This document shows positions 1 through 8,350 of a stretch of 38,673 nt of DNA, in pieces. Origin of the DNA: an uncultured Bacteroidales bacterium (GTDB lineage Bacteria; Bacteroidota; Bacteroidia; Bacteroidales; UBA932). The stretch spans positions 1 to 38,673 of the forward strand of contig CANRID010000022.1 of NCBI GenBank assembly GCA_947630665.1, written 5' to 3'. Within the stretch, counting starts at the first letter, position 1. Every line of letters starts with the position of its first letter. The notes beneath the pieces were generated by a model. That model saw nothing but the letters and a program-made list of their open reading frames with translations. It ran no database searches and was not told the origin of the DNA. Position numbers and translations under genes: made by a program.

Positions 1-76
1 CAACAGGGGAAACACAACATGGGCAAACGTCTCTCGACGAGTGTATACTGTTGGACGCCCTAAATTGACCACTAAC
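1..76. repeat. Left arm of 76-bp terminal inverted repeat (mobile-element end)
   Basis: These 76 bases are the exact reverse complement of 38487-38562; base n here pairs with base 38563-n, and identity stops abruptly after base 76. Inference: each window end runs into a copy of the same mobile element, in opposite orientations, and the element ends at 76/38487. The window probably stops here because an assembler could not pass the repeat. The minus-strand frame entering this arm from about base 146 is open, so a coding origin is not excluded. Confidence 0.75.
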
Positions 77-296
77 TCCATATCAGCCGGGTGTGGAGTA
101 TTATCTTTATCCCAGTCAAGGTCCTTCCACAACCTCTACAAAGATAAATGAAATAGACTCCACACTTGAACCGGATAAAACTCTATACATATTTAATTAT
201 CAGCTTTATAAAGTTACAATACCTGCGAATTGATACCATAAAGTTCCCGCAGTTTATACTCTGATAAAATTGTTACTTGGCTCTACATAATATAAA
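77..296. other. Intergenic, no gene seen
   Basis: AT-rich spacer between the left repeat and the terminator of the leftward operon. The only structure seen is a 9-bp inverted pair, GTGTGGAGT at 91-99 and ACTCCACAC at 157-165. The minus-strand frame has about 20 open codons running into the repeat arm, too little to call a gene. Confidence 0.5.
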
Positions 297-330
297 AGCA
301 GCCCAAAAAGTGTGATCTTCATGGGCTGCT
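297..330 (-). terminator. Rho-independent terminator of the leftward redox operon
   Basis: A 9-bp perfect stem, AGCAGCCCA with TGGGCTGCT (297-305 and 322-330), read on the minus strand and followed by a short T-rich stretch (TTTTATA). It lies 16 bases after the stop codon of the flavin reductase-like gene, as expected for the end of the four-gene leftward operon. Confidence 0.85.
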
Positions 331-345
331 TTATGGAAGTAGATA

Positions 346-909
346 CTATTCAATTTTTGTGCCGTCCTTAAATGCCTCACCGACTATTTTCCCCAGCATA
401 CGATAGGAATGAGAAGTTGAATCATATGAAATTGGTTGTAACTTATCCAAATTCACCTTGCCCTGCCCATCCAAAACCGTATCATCTGCCAGCACATTGA
501 CAACCTCTCCTACAACGTGCATTTCACCCAATGCTTCCTGCATTTCAACGACCTTGCATTCAAGTGTTAAAGGATATTCGTCAATGACAGGAGCATTCAC
601 AAATTCACTTTGCGAGATATGTACTTCGGCATTCTCGATTTTGTTTTCCTTGCGCTCGGACACAAGTCCGAAATAGTCTGACAATACCAATGTTTCGACA
701 GTGGCTATACTCAGGGTAAATGCTTTAGTCTGTTCCAGATTTTCTGTTGTCTTATGGTTGAGCGATAAGTTCAATGCAACATGATGATAGCCGCACTGAC
801 CGCCCCAAGCCACATTCATAGCATTGGGGATTCCGTTTTCATCATAAGTGGCAACAATCAGTACAGGCAGCGGAGTGATTACGGGAGTATTTCCTAAATT
901 CTTTTTCAT
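346..909 (-). CDS. Flavin reductase-like FMN-binding split-barrel protein
   Basis: About 187 residues with the flavin reductase-like fold: an N-terminal TPLPVLIVATYDENG strand, the family-type phrase NAMNVAWGGQCG, and the NLSLNHKTTENL segment that packs on FMN. Family knowledge: such proteins bind FMN and reduce flavins or act as FMN oxidoreductases; the substrate here is unknown. No signal peptide, so cytoplasmic. Three in-frame ATGs occur (924, 915, 909). I prefer 909 because a strong Shine-Dalgarno GGAGGGG (916-922) sits 6 bases upstream of it; the first two ATGs overlap or abut that site. It is the last gene of the leftward operon, 2 bases after the aldo/keto reductase stop, and is followed by a clear terminator. 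Confidence 0.85.
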   Translation of the reverse strand: MKKNLGNTPVITPLPVLIVATYDENGIPNAMNVAWGGQCGYHHVALNLSLNHKTTENLEQTKAFTLSIATVETLVLSDYFGLVSERKENKIENAEVHISQSEFVNAPVIDEYPLTLECKVVEMQEALGEMHVVGEVVNVLADDTVLDGQGKVNLDKLQPISYDSTSHSYRMLGKIVGEAFKDGTKIE

Positions 910-911
910 AT

Positions 912-1754
912 TCATCCCCTCCATCCCATAAACATACGAGCGGTTTCCGCATCGTGGTGGTCAAAGAACAAACTCTTGCCTGTGTCAAGTGTGGCGATAG
1001 CGGCCATATCCTCATCGGATAGTGCAAAATCGAAGATGTCCAAGTTCTGCCGCATCCGCTCAATGTGCGTCGATTTGGGGATGATAATGACGCCGCGCTG
1101 AATGAGCCAACGCAAGGCGACTTGTGCCACGCTCTTGCCATATTTATGACCGATTTCGGCCAGCATCGGATTCGTGAAGAAGTTGTTGCGACCCTCGGCG
1201 AACGGTGCCCACGACATGATGTGCGTGCCGAATTCCTCCATGATTCTCTGCGCTTCGATCTGTTGGTTGAAGACATGGGTCTCCACCTGATTGACCGCCG
1301 GAACGATTTCCATATTACTGGCGATGTCGATGAAGTGGTCGGGATAGAAATTACTTACGCCGATAGCGCGGAGCTTGCCTTCCTTGTACGCTTCTTCCAA
1401 TGCGCGGTACGCACCGTAGCGGTCGCAGAAAGGCTGGTGCAACAGCATCAGGTCGATGTAGTCGGTCTGTAATTCGCGCAGGCTTTCGTCGATGGAAGCC
1501 TTTGCTTTTTCGTAACCGTAGTTGGAAATCCATACTTTCGACACAAGGAAAATCTCCTTGCGGTCGATGCCGCTTTTGCGGACAGCATTACCTACTCCTT
1601 CTTCATTGTGGTAGGCTTGCGCCGTATCAATCATACGATATCCCACGCTGAGGGCATCACTTACATAGCGCTCGCACTCGGCGGGCGATACCTGATAGAC
1701 GCCGTAACCCATCCGGGGCATTTCGACGCCGTTGTTTAATTTCACTGTATTCAT
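912..1754 (-). CDS. Aldo/keto reductase, cytoplasmic
   Basis: 280-residue AKR of the 2,5-diketogluconate-reductase-like type (TIM barrel, NADPH-dependent carbonyl reduction). The catalytic tetrad is complete: Asp in MIDTAQAY, Tyr in the same motif, Lys in LVSKVW, and His in LLHQPF (D43, Y48, K73, H106 from this start). The NADP-binding phrase IPKSTHIERMRQN is near the C-terminus. The ATG at 1754 overlaps the upstream flavodoxin stop as ATGA, suggesting translational coupling; an ATG four codons earlier (1766) is possible. No export signal, unlike the AKR at 3356. Its operon partners (two exported flavodoxins and a flavin reductase) suggest a role in a reductive pathway; the carbonyl substrate cannot be read from sequence. 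Confidence 0.93.
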   Translation of the reverse strand: MNTVKLNNGVEMPRMGYGVYQVSPAECERYVSDALSVGYRMIDTAQAYHNEEGVGNAVRKSGIDRKEIFLVSKVWISNYGYEKAKASIDESLRELQTDYIDLMLLHQPFCDRYGAYRALEEAYKEGKLRAIGVSNFYPDHFIDIASNMEIVPAVNQVETHVFNQQIEAQRIMEEFGTHIMSWAPFAEGRNNFFTNPMLAEIGHKYGKSVAQVALRWLIQRGVIIIPKSTHIERMRQNLDIFDFALSDEDMAAIATLDTGKSLFFDHHDAETARMFMGWRG

Positions 1755-2311
1755 TGTTTTATCCATTTTTTGATTTCTTCTGATTTAGCAGGCAAACGAA
1801 GTCCTTTTCTGATTTTCAGAGAAGGGTAGCCTTTTTTCAGTGTAGCATCGGCTTCCGACATAGGGCTTTCGTAAGAAGTGCAGAAAGGAAATATGACCTT
1901 GTCTTTCAATTGTTCGCCGTAATTGTCGAGGAAAGTACGGATTACGGCCGGTTCTTCATGCCACCAAATCGGAAAACCGACAAATACCGTATCAACCATT
2001 GCAAAATCAATGTCAATCGGTTTGATTGCCGGACGAAGCGACTGATTGAGGTGTTCCTGCGTGCAACGGGACTGCTTGTTTACCCAATTGACATCTTCCG
2101 ATGAATAGGGCTGTTCCGGTAGGAGCCTTATCATTTTGGATCCTGTTACTTCTGCAACCTGCTTGGCTGCCAGTTCGGTATTGCCGGAATGTGTGAAATA
2201 GACGATTACTGATTTCATGTTATTATTGTTTTTCGCTTGAGCTTGTATCATACTGCTGCACGACATGGTTATAACCGCTGCCATTGCAAGAATGTTTTTA
2301 AGAATATGCAT
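1751..2311 (-). CDS. Exported flavodoxin-like protein
   Basis: 186-residue flavodoxin-fold protein. Residues 1-26 form a signal sequence ending around IQAQAK; a weak lipobox-like TMSC lies at 15-18. The FMN phosphate loop THSGNT is at residues 40-45, after strand SVIVYF. The flavin-contact phrase VFVGFPIWWHEEPAVIRTFLD and the FPFCTSYESPMS segment are typical of the flavodoxin_4 group seen in Bacteroidales and clostridia. Role by family: one-electron carrier or FMN-dependent reductase. The predicted location outside the inner membrane is unusual for a flavodoxin. It is second in the leftward operon, 19 bases after the flavodoxin lipoprotein gene and overlapping the AKR start. Confidence 0.88.
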   Translation of the reverse strand: MHILKNILAMAAVITMSCSSMIQAQAKNNNNMKSVIVYFTHSGNTELAAKQVAEVTGSKMIRLLPEQPYSSEDVNWVNKQSRCTQEHLNQSLRPAIKPIDIDFAMVDTVFVGFPIWWHEEPAVIRTFLDNYGEQLKDKVIFPFCTSYESPMSEADATLKKGYPSLKIRKGLRLPAKSEEIKKWIKQ

Positions 2312-2330
2312 ATCTATGTAAGATTATATG

Positions 2331-3008
2331 TTATTTAATTATTCCGATTTCTTTCAGCCATGAGGCAATGTTCTGTTCATTGATTCGTCCGCTTGTCAGT
2401 CCTTCCCCGGTCAGATGTTCGGCATCGGGAGTAAGCTCTACGATGCGTGCCAATGTTTCATCACGGTAAGTAGCAGCGTAAGTGCAGAACGGAACGACCG
2501 TTTTACCTTTGAAGTCATAGCTTTCGGTAAAGGTACAAATAATCATCGGAGTAGTCCACCACCATACGGGACAACCGATGAATACGGTGTCGTACTGTTC
2601 CCAATTTTCCACTTTGCCTGCAATAGCCGGACGTGCGTTATTGTCTTTCTCCTCACGCGCAACTTCTGTGCAGGGAGTATATTCCGTAGGATAAGGTACG
2701 ACCGGCTCGATGCGGAAAACATCCGCTCCTGTCTGCTCGACGATTTCCTGCGCCATACGTTGCGTTGTGCCGCCCCAACTGAAATAAACAACTAACATTT
2801 TGCTGTCACCGCTTGGGGTGTCAGGTGTTTCTGGTTCATCGGGATTTTCCGGATTGTCTGGGTTCTCAGGATTCTCATCTTCACCTTCATCAGGTGTTTC
2901 AGGAGTTTCAACTCCCGGAATTTCGGGTTCGTAGTCTTCATCGGGAGAACAAGCTCCAAATGTCAGGACGGCAACAGCCGCCATCAGATAAATCAAATAA
3001 TTTTTCAT
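2331..3008 (-). CDS. Flavodoxin lipoprotein with Pro/Glu-rich linker
   Basis: 225 residues. Lipoprotein signal with Cys20 in the lipobox FGAC, followed by a low-complexity tether (about residues 21-69) of repeated ENP/PDT/PET units. A flavodoxin domain follows with loop SWGGTT (77-82) after MLVVYF and the flavin-contact phrase FIGCPVWWWTTPM. The C-terminal part closely parallels the flavodoxin at 14172 (shared FKGKTVVPFCTYA, YRDETLARI and ELTPDA), so the two are paralogs. The long acidic tether implies a surface- or periplasm-facing flavodoxin held off the membrane. First gene of the leftward operon; its -7 box is at 3132-3139 and its 5' leader carries the repeat at 3059-3107. Confidence 0.9.
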   Translation of the reverse strand: MKNYLIYLMAAVAVLTFGACSPDEDYEPEIPGVETPETPDEGEDENPENPDNPENPDEPETPDTPSGDSKMLVVYFSWGGTTQRMAQEIVEQTGADVFRIEPVVPYPTEYTPCTEVAREEKDNNARPAIAGKVENWEQYDTVFIGCPVWWWTTPMIICTFTESYDFKGKTVVPFCTYAATYRDETLARIVELTPDAEHLTGEGLTSGRINEQNIASWLKEIGIIK

Positions 3009-3058
3009 ATATACATTATTTAATTATTGATTGTTCGTTTTTCAAACGCCACTTTTCT

Positions 3059-3107
3059 CGCCTCGGCATAGCTCAAACGAGTTTGGCTCTGCACTCGGCT
3101 TACCGAA
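3059..3107 (-). repeat. CGCCTCGGCATA...CTCGGCTT dispersed repeat, copy A
   Basis: About 49 bases beginning CGCCTCGGCATA and ending CTCGGCTTACCG, with an internal CAAAC-GAG-TTTG mini-hairpin. It lies in the transcribed 5' leader of the leftward operon. Two diverged copies of the same element, with the same outer blocks, are in tandem at 20123-20290. Function unknown; I recall similar sequences being common in Bacteroidales intergenic regions, but cannot verify that here. Confidence 0.7.
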
Positions 3108-3131
3108 AAGGTTTCCGTGTTAATTCGGATG

Positions 3132-3139
3132 CAAAGTTA
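3132..3139 (-). promoter_or_regulatory. -7 box of the leftward redox operon
   Basis: TAACTTTG on the minus strand matches the Bacteroidetes consensus TAnnTTTG. Transcription would start near 3125, giving a leader of about 115 bases that includes repeat copy A. No good -33 TTTG is visible at the usual spacing, so the promoter may need an activator. Confidence 0.65.
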
Positions 3140-3303
3140 GATAGGTCTGTTTATATCAGTGGAATAAAAAACACGGCATGAATTACCATTTTTTCGGAAG
3201 TTGATATTGAACTTTAACGCCTTAAATATCGGATGAATATAAAAACCGAAATAAGTGTAGTTTCCACCGAATTTCTTGTAAAGCCTGCCCGAAAGGTTCT
3301 TTC

Positions 3304-3311
3304 TACCTTTG
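3304..3311 (+). promoter_or_regulatory. -7 box of the rightward redox operon
   Basis: TACCTTTG matches TAnnTTTG and lies 44 bases upstream of the AKR start at 3356. A possible -33 element (TTG at 3276-3278) is 25 bases away, longer than ideal. Together with the box at 3132-3139 it makes this 347-bp gap the divergent control region of the whole module. Confidence 0.65.
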
Positions 3312-3355
3312 CAAAGTCGGATGAAGATAATGTAATCAATTAAACAGATAAAGAT

Positions 3356-4306
3356 ATGAGAAAGACAATCATTACCGGACTTATGGCGTTTGCCTCCATG
3401 ATATGCCACACCTCTTTTGCGCAGGATATTTATAAAACTGCCGCAGGCGTACCGATGGTACAACTCAACAATGGTATCCTGATGCCGCAATTCGGATTGG
3501 GCACCTTCCTACAGCCCTCCGATGAAGTGTGTGAACAGTCGTGCCTCACCGCTTTGAAAGCCGGATACCGTCACATCGACACCGCACACGCCTACAATGA
3601 CGAAGCCGGAGTGGAACGTGCCGTGAAGAACAGCGGTATTCCGCGCGAAGAAATATGGATTACCAGCAAACTTTGGCCCTCTGAATATGGCGAAGGTAAA
3701 ACGATGGAAGCTATAAATAAAATGCTGACTCGTATGCAGTTGGATTATATCGACCTGCTTTATGTGCATCAGCCTGTGGGTGATTTCGTTGGAGCTTGGA
3801 AAGATATGGAAAAAGCTGTTGCAATGGGTAAGGTACGTGCATTGGGAATAAGTAACTTCGATGCCAACGATGAGGTGTTCAACAAGATTATGAGCGAATC
3901 AACCGTGAAGCCTGCCGTGCTCCAAATGGAATGTCATCCATACGCACAACGTTTGGCTATGCGTGAAAAGGTAAAACCTTATGGCATACAGGTAGAATGT
4001 TGGTTCCCGTTGGGAGGTGCAATGAGTAATGGGGCTCTGCTAAAAGATCCTACGATTATGAAAATTGCAGAAGCACACGGAAAAACTCCGGCACAAGTAA
4101 TCCTACGGTGGCACATCCAAGAAGGCTTTTCTGTTATTCCGGGTGCATCGAATCCTGATTATATCAAAGAGAACATTCAGATTTTCGACTTTGAGTTGAA
4201 CGATGAGGAAATGGCACAGATGCAGTCGCTTAACAAGGAGAAACGTTTCTTCAATGTCACCTACGAACAAGTGGAGCAGATGGGCAAAATGCCCATGCGG
4301 GATTAA
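3356..4306 (+). CDS. Exported aldo/keto reductase
   Basis: 316-residue AKR with a cleavable signal peptide, MRKTIITGLMAFASMICHTSFA, cut before QD. The barrel then begins with VPMVQLNNGILMPQFGLGTF. The tetrad is intact: D75 and Y80 in HIDTAHAY, K105 in ITSKLW, H138 in YVHQPVGD. The NADPH-binding end phrase IPGASNPDYIKENIQ is retained. Family knowledge: reversible NADPH-dependent reduction of aldehydes and ketones. An exported AKR is odd because free NADPH is not expected outside the cytoplasm, so either the cofactor is delivered with a pre-folded (Tat-like) protein, although no twin-arginine motif is seen, or the electron source differs. First gene of the 13-gene operon. Confidence 0.92.
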   Translation: MRKTIITGLMAFASMICHTSFAQDIYKTAAGVPMVQLNNGILMPQFGLGTFLQPSDEVCEQSCLTALKAGYRHIDTAHAYNDEAGVERAVKNSGIPREEIWITSKLWPSEYGEGKTMEAINKMLTRMQLDYIDLLYVHQPVGDFVGAWKDMEKAVAMGKVRALGISNFDANDEVFNKIMSESTVKPAVLQMECHPYAQRLAMREKVKPYGIQVECWFPLGGAMSNGALLKDPTIMKIAEAHGKTPAQVILRWHIQEGFSVIPGASNPDYIKENIQIFDFELNDEEMAQMQSLNKEKRFFNVTYEQVEQMGKMPMRD

Positions 4307-4348
4307 AGCTGTATGCAAAATCTAAAATGTACAATTTATTCTAATAAT

Positions 4349-5503
4349 ATGAACGGTTTTATTTATCAATATCCTGTCAAACAGTATTTTGGCAATGGAT
4401 GCGCTGAAGAAGCGATTAAGACGGAACTAAAAAAAGTTGGCAACAATGTGTTGTTGGCTTATGGAGGAGGTTCGTTGAAACGTACAGGTCTTTATGATAA
4501 ACTGCGGACATGGTTGGAAGAGTTGGATAAGAATGTTACTGATTTTGGCGGAATCATGCCTAATCCGACTTATGCAAAAGTTCAGGAAGGTGCAAAACTC
4601 GTCCGTGAAAACAATATTGATTTTATTCTTGCAGTTGGAGGAGGCTCGGTTATAGATTGCTGTAAGATTGTCTCGGCACAAGCCATGCTTGATAAGGATA
4701 TTTGGGATATGTGGTATGATGAACATCGTCTTCCGACTAAGTTTATTCCGATGGGAGCTGTTGTAACCGCATCCGGCACAGGAGCGGAGCAGAACAACGG
4801 AGCTGTGATTACCCATGAGGAGAAGAAATTGAAACAACCGCTTTTCGGAGCATTTCACTCATTTGCCGTCTTGGATAGCGACCTGACGAAGACTGTGCCC
4901 ATGAAGCAGGTCATCAGCGGTGCCTTCGATACCCTTTCTCACTGTATGGAAACTTATATGGGCAAACCCCAAGCGACGAATCTTTCAGATGAAATCAACG
5001 AAGCAGTGATGCGAAACGTGATATCGAATTTGCGCTGCCTCATTCAAAACCCTGATGATGATTTCGCACGCGGCGAACTGATGTGGGCTTCGGCAATGGC
5101 TGAAAACGGAATGCTTAAACTCGGCAAACAGACCGATTTCCAATGCCACATGATTGAGCACGCCGTAGGAGCTTATACCGATTGCAACCACGGACAGGGG
5201 TTAGCGGTGATTCATCCTGCGCTTTATCGTCGGTTGTTAGATGCCGGAACAGAGAAATTGGCTCGTATGGCGGAAACCGTATGGGGAGTGAAAGGCGCGA
5301 CGTCCAAAAAGACTGCCATGCAAGGTATTGAAGCTTTGGAAGCGTTTATCCGTGAAATAGGGCTTCCGACTCGTTGGTGTGAAATGGGTATTACGGACGA
5401 AAGGCTGCTTCGTGCTGCTGCTGATACCTGTTTTATTACACCGGGATGCTGCCGTCAGCTCACCAGAGATGAGATTTTCGAGTTATTGTTGGAATGTATG
5501 TAA
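4349..5503 (+). CDS. Iron-containing alcohol dehydrogenase (YqhD/BdhA type)
   Basis: 384 residues from the preferred start MNGFIYQYPVKQYFG, the usual N-terminus of this family; an upstream ATG at 4313 would add 12 poorly conserved residues. The dinucleotide motif GGGS is at 97-100 (VGGGSVID). Metal ligands are intact: D194 and H198 in GAFDTLSH, H267 in CHMIEH, and H281 in NHGQGLA. Role: NAD(P)H-dependent reduction of aldehydes to alcohols or the reverse, in the cytoplasm. It starts 42 bases after the AKR and 11 bases ahead of a diverged paralog. The base composition reads more AT-rich than the next two genes. Confidence 0.93.
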   Translation: MNGFIYQYPVKQYFGNGCAEEAIKTELKKVGNNVLLAYGGGSLKRTGLYDKLRTWLEELDKNVTDFGGIMPNPTYAKVQEGAKLVRENNIDFILAVGGGSVIDCCKIVSAQAMLDKDIWDMWYDEHRLPTKFIPMGAVVTASGTGAEQNNGAVITHEEKKLKQPLFGAFHSFAVLDSDLTKTVPMKQVISGAFDTLSHCMETYMGKPQATNLSDEINEAVMRNVISNLRCLIQNPDDDFARGELMWASAMAENGMLKLGKQTDFQCHMIEHAVGAYTDCNHGQGLAVIHPALYRRLLDAGTEKLARMAETVWGVKGATSKKTAMQGIEALEAFIREIGLPTRWCEMGITDERLLRAAADTCFITPGCCRQLTRDEIFELLLECM

Positions 5504-5514
5504 TGTAGATATAT

Positions 5515-6612
5515 ATGAAAGACTTTATATTTAGAAACGATACCAAACTGTTCTTCCGCAACGATATTCGGGAGACAATCCTTGAAATAGTAAAAGGTCA
5601 TAAAGTGATGTTTGTCTATGGCAACGGCTCCGTCAAGCAGAACGGCTGTCATGCCGACATCGTGCAAACGCTGACCGAAGCCGGGATTTCTTTTGTGGAA
5701 TATGGCGGCTCTTCCAGAGAGTTTGCCAAGATAGAAGAGGGCATCCGCTTCGCAAAGGCAAATGGGGTGACAATGATTATCGGTGCGGGCGGTGCCAGCG
5801 TAATGGACAGTGCCAAGCTGATTGCTTTCGGCTTCTATCACGAAGCGGACCTCTGGGACTACCTGAAAGGCAAATCGCCCTATGGACAGGAAAGACTTCC
5901 GTTGGCTCTTATCCCGACTTACCCTTCCAGCGGCTCGGAGAACGGACTGGGAGCGGTATCGGTAGATTCAAGGACAGGCGACTTCGGGACGGCATACGGC
6001 ATCCCCGCCGACTATGCCCTGCTTTGCCCCAAATACTCCTTGACATTGGATAAGGAAATGACCACCTACACGGGATTGGTGACACTAGTGCAGCTCACCG
6101 CCTGTATCTTGGGCGACAAGAACAAGATGTCCTACGATGCTGGCATTTCTTACGTAAGAAACGTGCTTGAAGCGACCCGAACTCTGCGACAGCATCCCGA
6201 TGACCTCGATGCGAGGGGCACTATCCTGATGGGGGCTTCACTCTCCACCTCTTCCCGTCTGGGCATTGGCAAGGAAGAACCGTTTGCATACGAGATATAC
6301 GAACTGGAGTTCCTGCCCGAAGTGCTGTTCGGCAGTACCTATCGCCGCAGCCTCACTTCAGTCTTCCCTCGATTCCTGCAAGCGATGGGAAAGCACCATG
6401 CGGAAGAGATTCGGAACTACTACCGGGATGCTTTCGGCTTCGAGGGTTCTATGGAAGATTCTACCCAAAAGCTGATGACGTTCTTCACTGAGCTATGCAT
6501 ACCGATGTACTATGAAGGAACAGTCACCCATGAAGCGGTCGATGCCATTCCGTGCGAGACCGAACTAAGCAAGGAAGAAGTGTTCAACATCATGAAAGCA
6601 ATGATTCATTAA
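5515..6612 (+). CDS. Iron-ADH-fold paralog lacking the metal ligands
   Basis: 365 residues, clearly related to the gene before it (VYGNGSVKQNG, IIGAGGASVMDSAK, PTYPSSGSENGLGAV, HPDDLDARG match the family layout). The nucleotide-binding GG-S-D pattern at about 91-98 is kept. The Asp-x3-His ligand helix is replaced by TGLVTLVQLTAC (186-197), and the region holding the other two histidines reads FAYEIYELEFLPEVLFGST (258-276) with no His. All four metal positions therefore seem lost. It may be a metal-independent dehydrogenase, a regulatory partner of the intact ADH, or an enzyme with new chemistry. The reading frame is intact and codon use is normal, so it is not an obvious pseudogene. Confidence 0.85.
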   Translation: MKDFIFRNDTKLFFRNDIRETILEIVKGHKVMFVYGNGSVKQNGCHADIVQTLTEAGISFVEYGGSSREFAKIEEGIRFAKANGVTMIIGAGGASVMDSAKLIAFGFYHEADLWDYLKGKSPYGQERLPLALIPTYPSSGSENGLGAVSVDSRTGDFGTAYGIPADYALLCPKYSLTLDKEMTTYTGLVTLVQLTACILGDKNKMSYDAGISYVRNVLEATRTLRQHPDDLDARGTILMGASLSTSSRLGIGKEEPFAYEIYELEFLPEVLFGSTYRRSLTSVFPRFLQAMGKHHAEEIRNYYRDAFGFEGSMEDSTQKLMTFFTELCIPMYYEGTVTHEAVDAIPCETELSKEEVFNIMKAMIH

Positions 6613-6628
6613 AAAGGTAGAAGCAACT

Positions 6629-7630
<1,002 letters not shown>

Positions 7631-7633
7631 ATT

Positions 7634-8350
7634 ATGAAACCGAAAATAATATGTCATATCATGAGTTCCGTTGATGGACGACTGATAGATAGCCGTTGGA
7701 CTGCTCCCTATAAAGCGGAACATGGAGAACTTTTACAAATATATTCAGCCATCGGTCGTGAGCTAAACACTGACGCATGGATGTTCGGAAAAAATACCGT
7801 CAGAGGTATATTCCCTTATAAGTTCGCAGTGTCAGGTCATACCTTAACGCCTGATACACCGACTATATTTATCGGCGAACGCCACTCCAAACGTTTGTTT
7901 ATCATTGCAGACCCGGAAGGAGATATCTATTTCACTTCCGCTACCGTGCGAGGAGATAATATACTTGTTATTGCCGGACAAAATGCAACAGAAGAATATT
8001 TAGCCCATTTACGGGAGAAGCAGATTTCGTATGTTATCATTAGTGATGCAGCCAATCTTCGAGAAGGACTTGAAACGGTCGGTCGTGAGTTTGGAATCCG
8101 TAGTATATCAGTACAAGGTGGCGGTATTTTGAACGGAGCGTTACTTGCCGATAAGTTGATTGACGAATTGAGCCTCGTTATCTATCCCGGTATTGACGGG
8201 CTTTCGGGGGTGCCTTCCATCTTTGAGTATATAGGAGGGAAAACGGAACATCCGGCACAAGAACAACGCTTACAACTGATTTCTGCGTCTGAACGGGAAC
8301 ACGGGGTAATGTGGATGCAATATAAATTTCATAAGAATACACGCAAATGA
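7634..8350 (+). CDS. RibD C-terminal / dihydrofolate reductase-like reductase
   Basis: 238 residues with the RibD_C (DHFR-fold) pattern: MSSVDGRLIDSRWT at the N-terminus, WMFGKNTVRG, then SVQGGGILNGALLADKLIDELSL as the NADPH-binding loop and helix. There is no deaminase domain, so this is the stand-alone reductase type and not riboflavin biosynthesis RibD itself. Family knowledge: NADPH-dependent reductases of pyrimidine-like or other heterocyclic substrates; the actual substrate is unknown. Cytoplasmic. Its stop overlaps the next gene's ATG (ATGA at 8347-8350), indicating translational coupling to an exported esterase. Confidence 0.88.
   Translation: MKPKIICHIMSSVDGRLIDSRWTAPYKAEHGELLQIYSAIGRELNTDAWMFGKNTVRGIFPYKFAVSGHTLTPDTPTIFIGERHSKRLFIIADPEGDIYFTSATVRGDNILVIAGQNATEEYLAHLREKQISYVIISDAANLREGLETVGREFGIRSISVQGGGILNGALLADKLIDELSLVIYPGIDGLSGVPSIFEYIGGKTEHPAQEQRLQLISASEREHGVMWMQYKFHKNTRK

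Noticed and set aside
77-146. Minus-strand open codons reading WKDLDWDKDNTPHPADM into the left repeat arm
   Set aside because: Preceded by an in-frame stop and only about 45 codons in total; looks protein-like but cannot be separated from chance or from an unknown gene outside the window.
842-1276. 144-residue minus-strand frame and the plus-strand frame 1065-1472
   Set aside because: Both are shadows of the aldo/keto reductase at 912-1754 in other frames.
3137-3490. 117-residue minus-strand open frame in the divergent control region
   Set aside because: It overlaps the signal peptide region of the AKR at 3356 antisense and spans both promoters; no recognisable protein.
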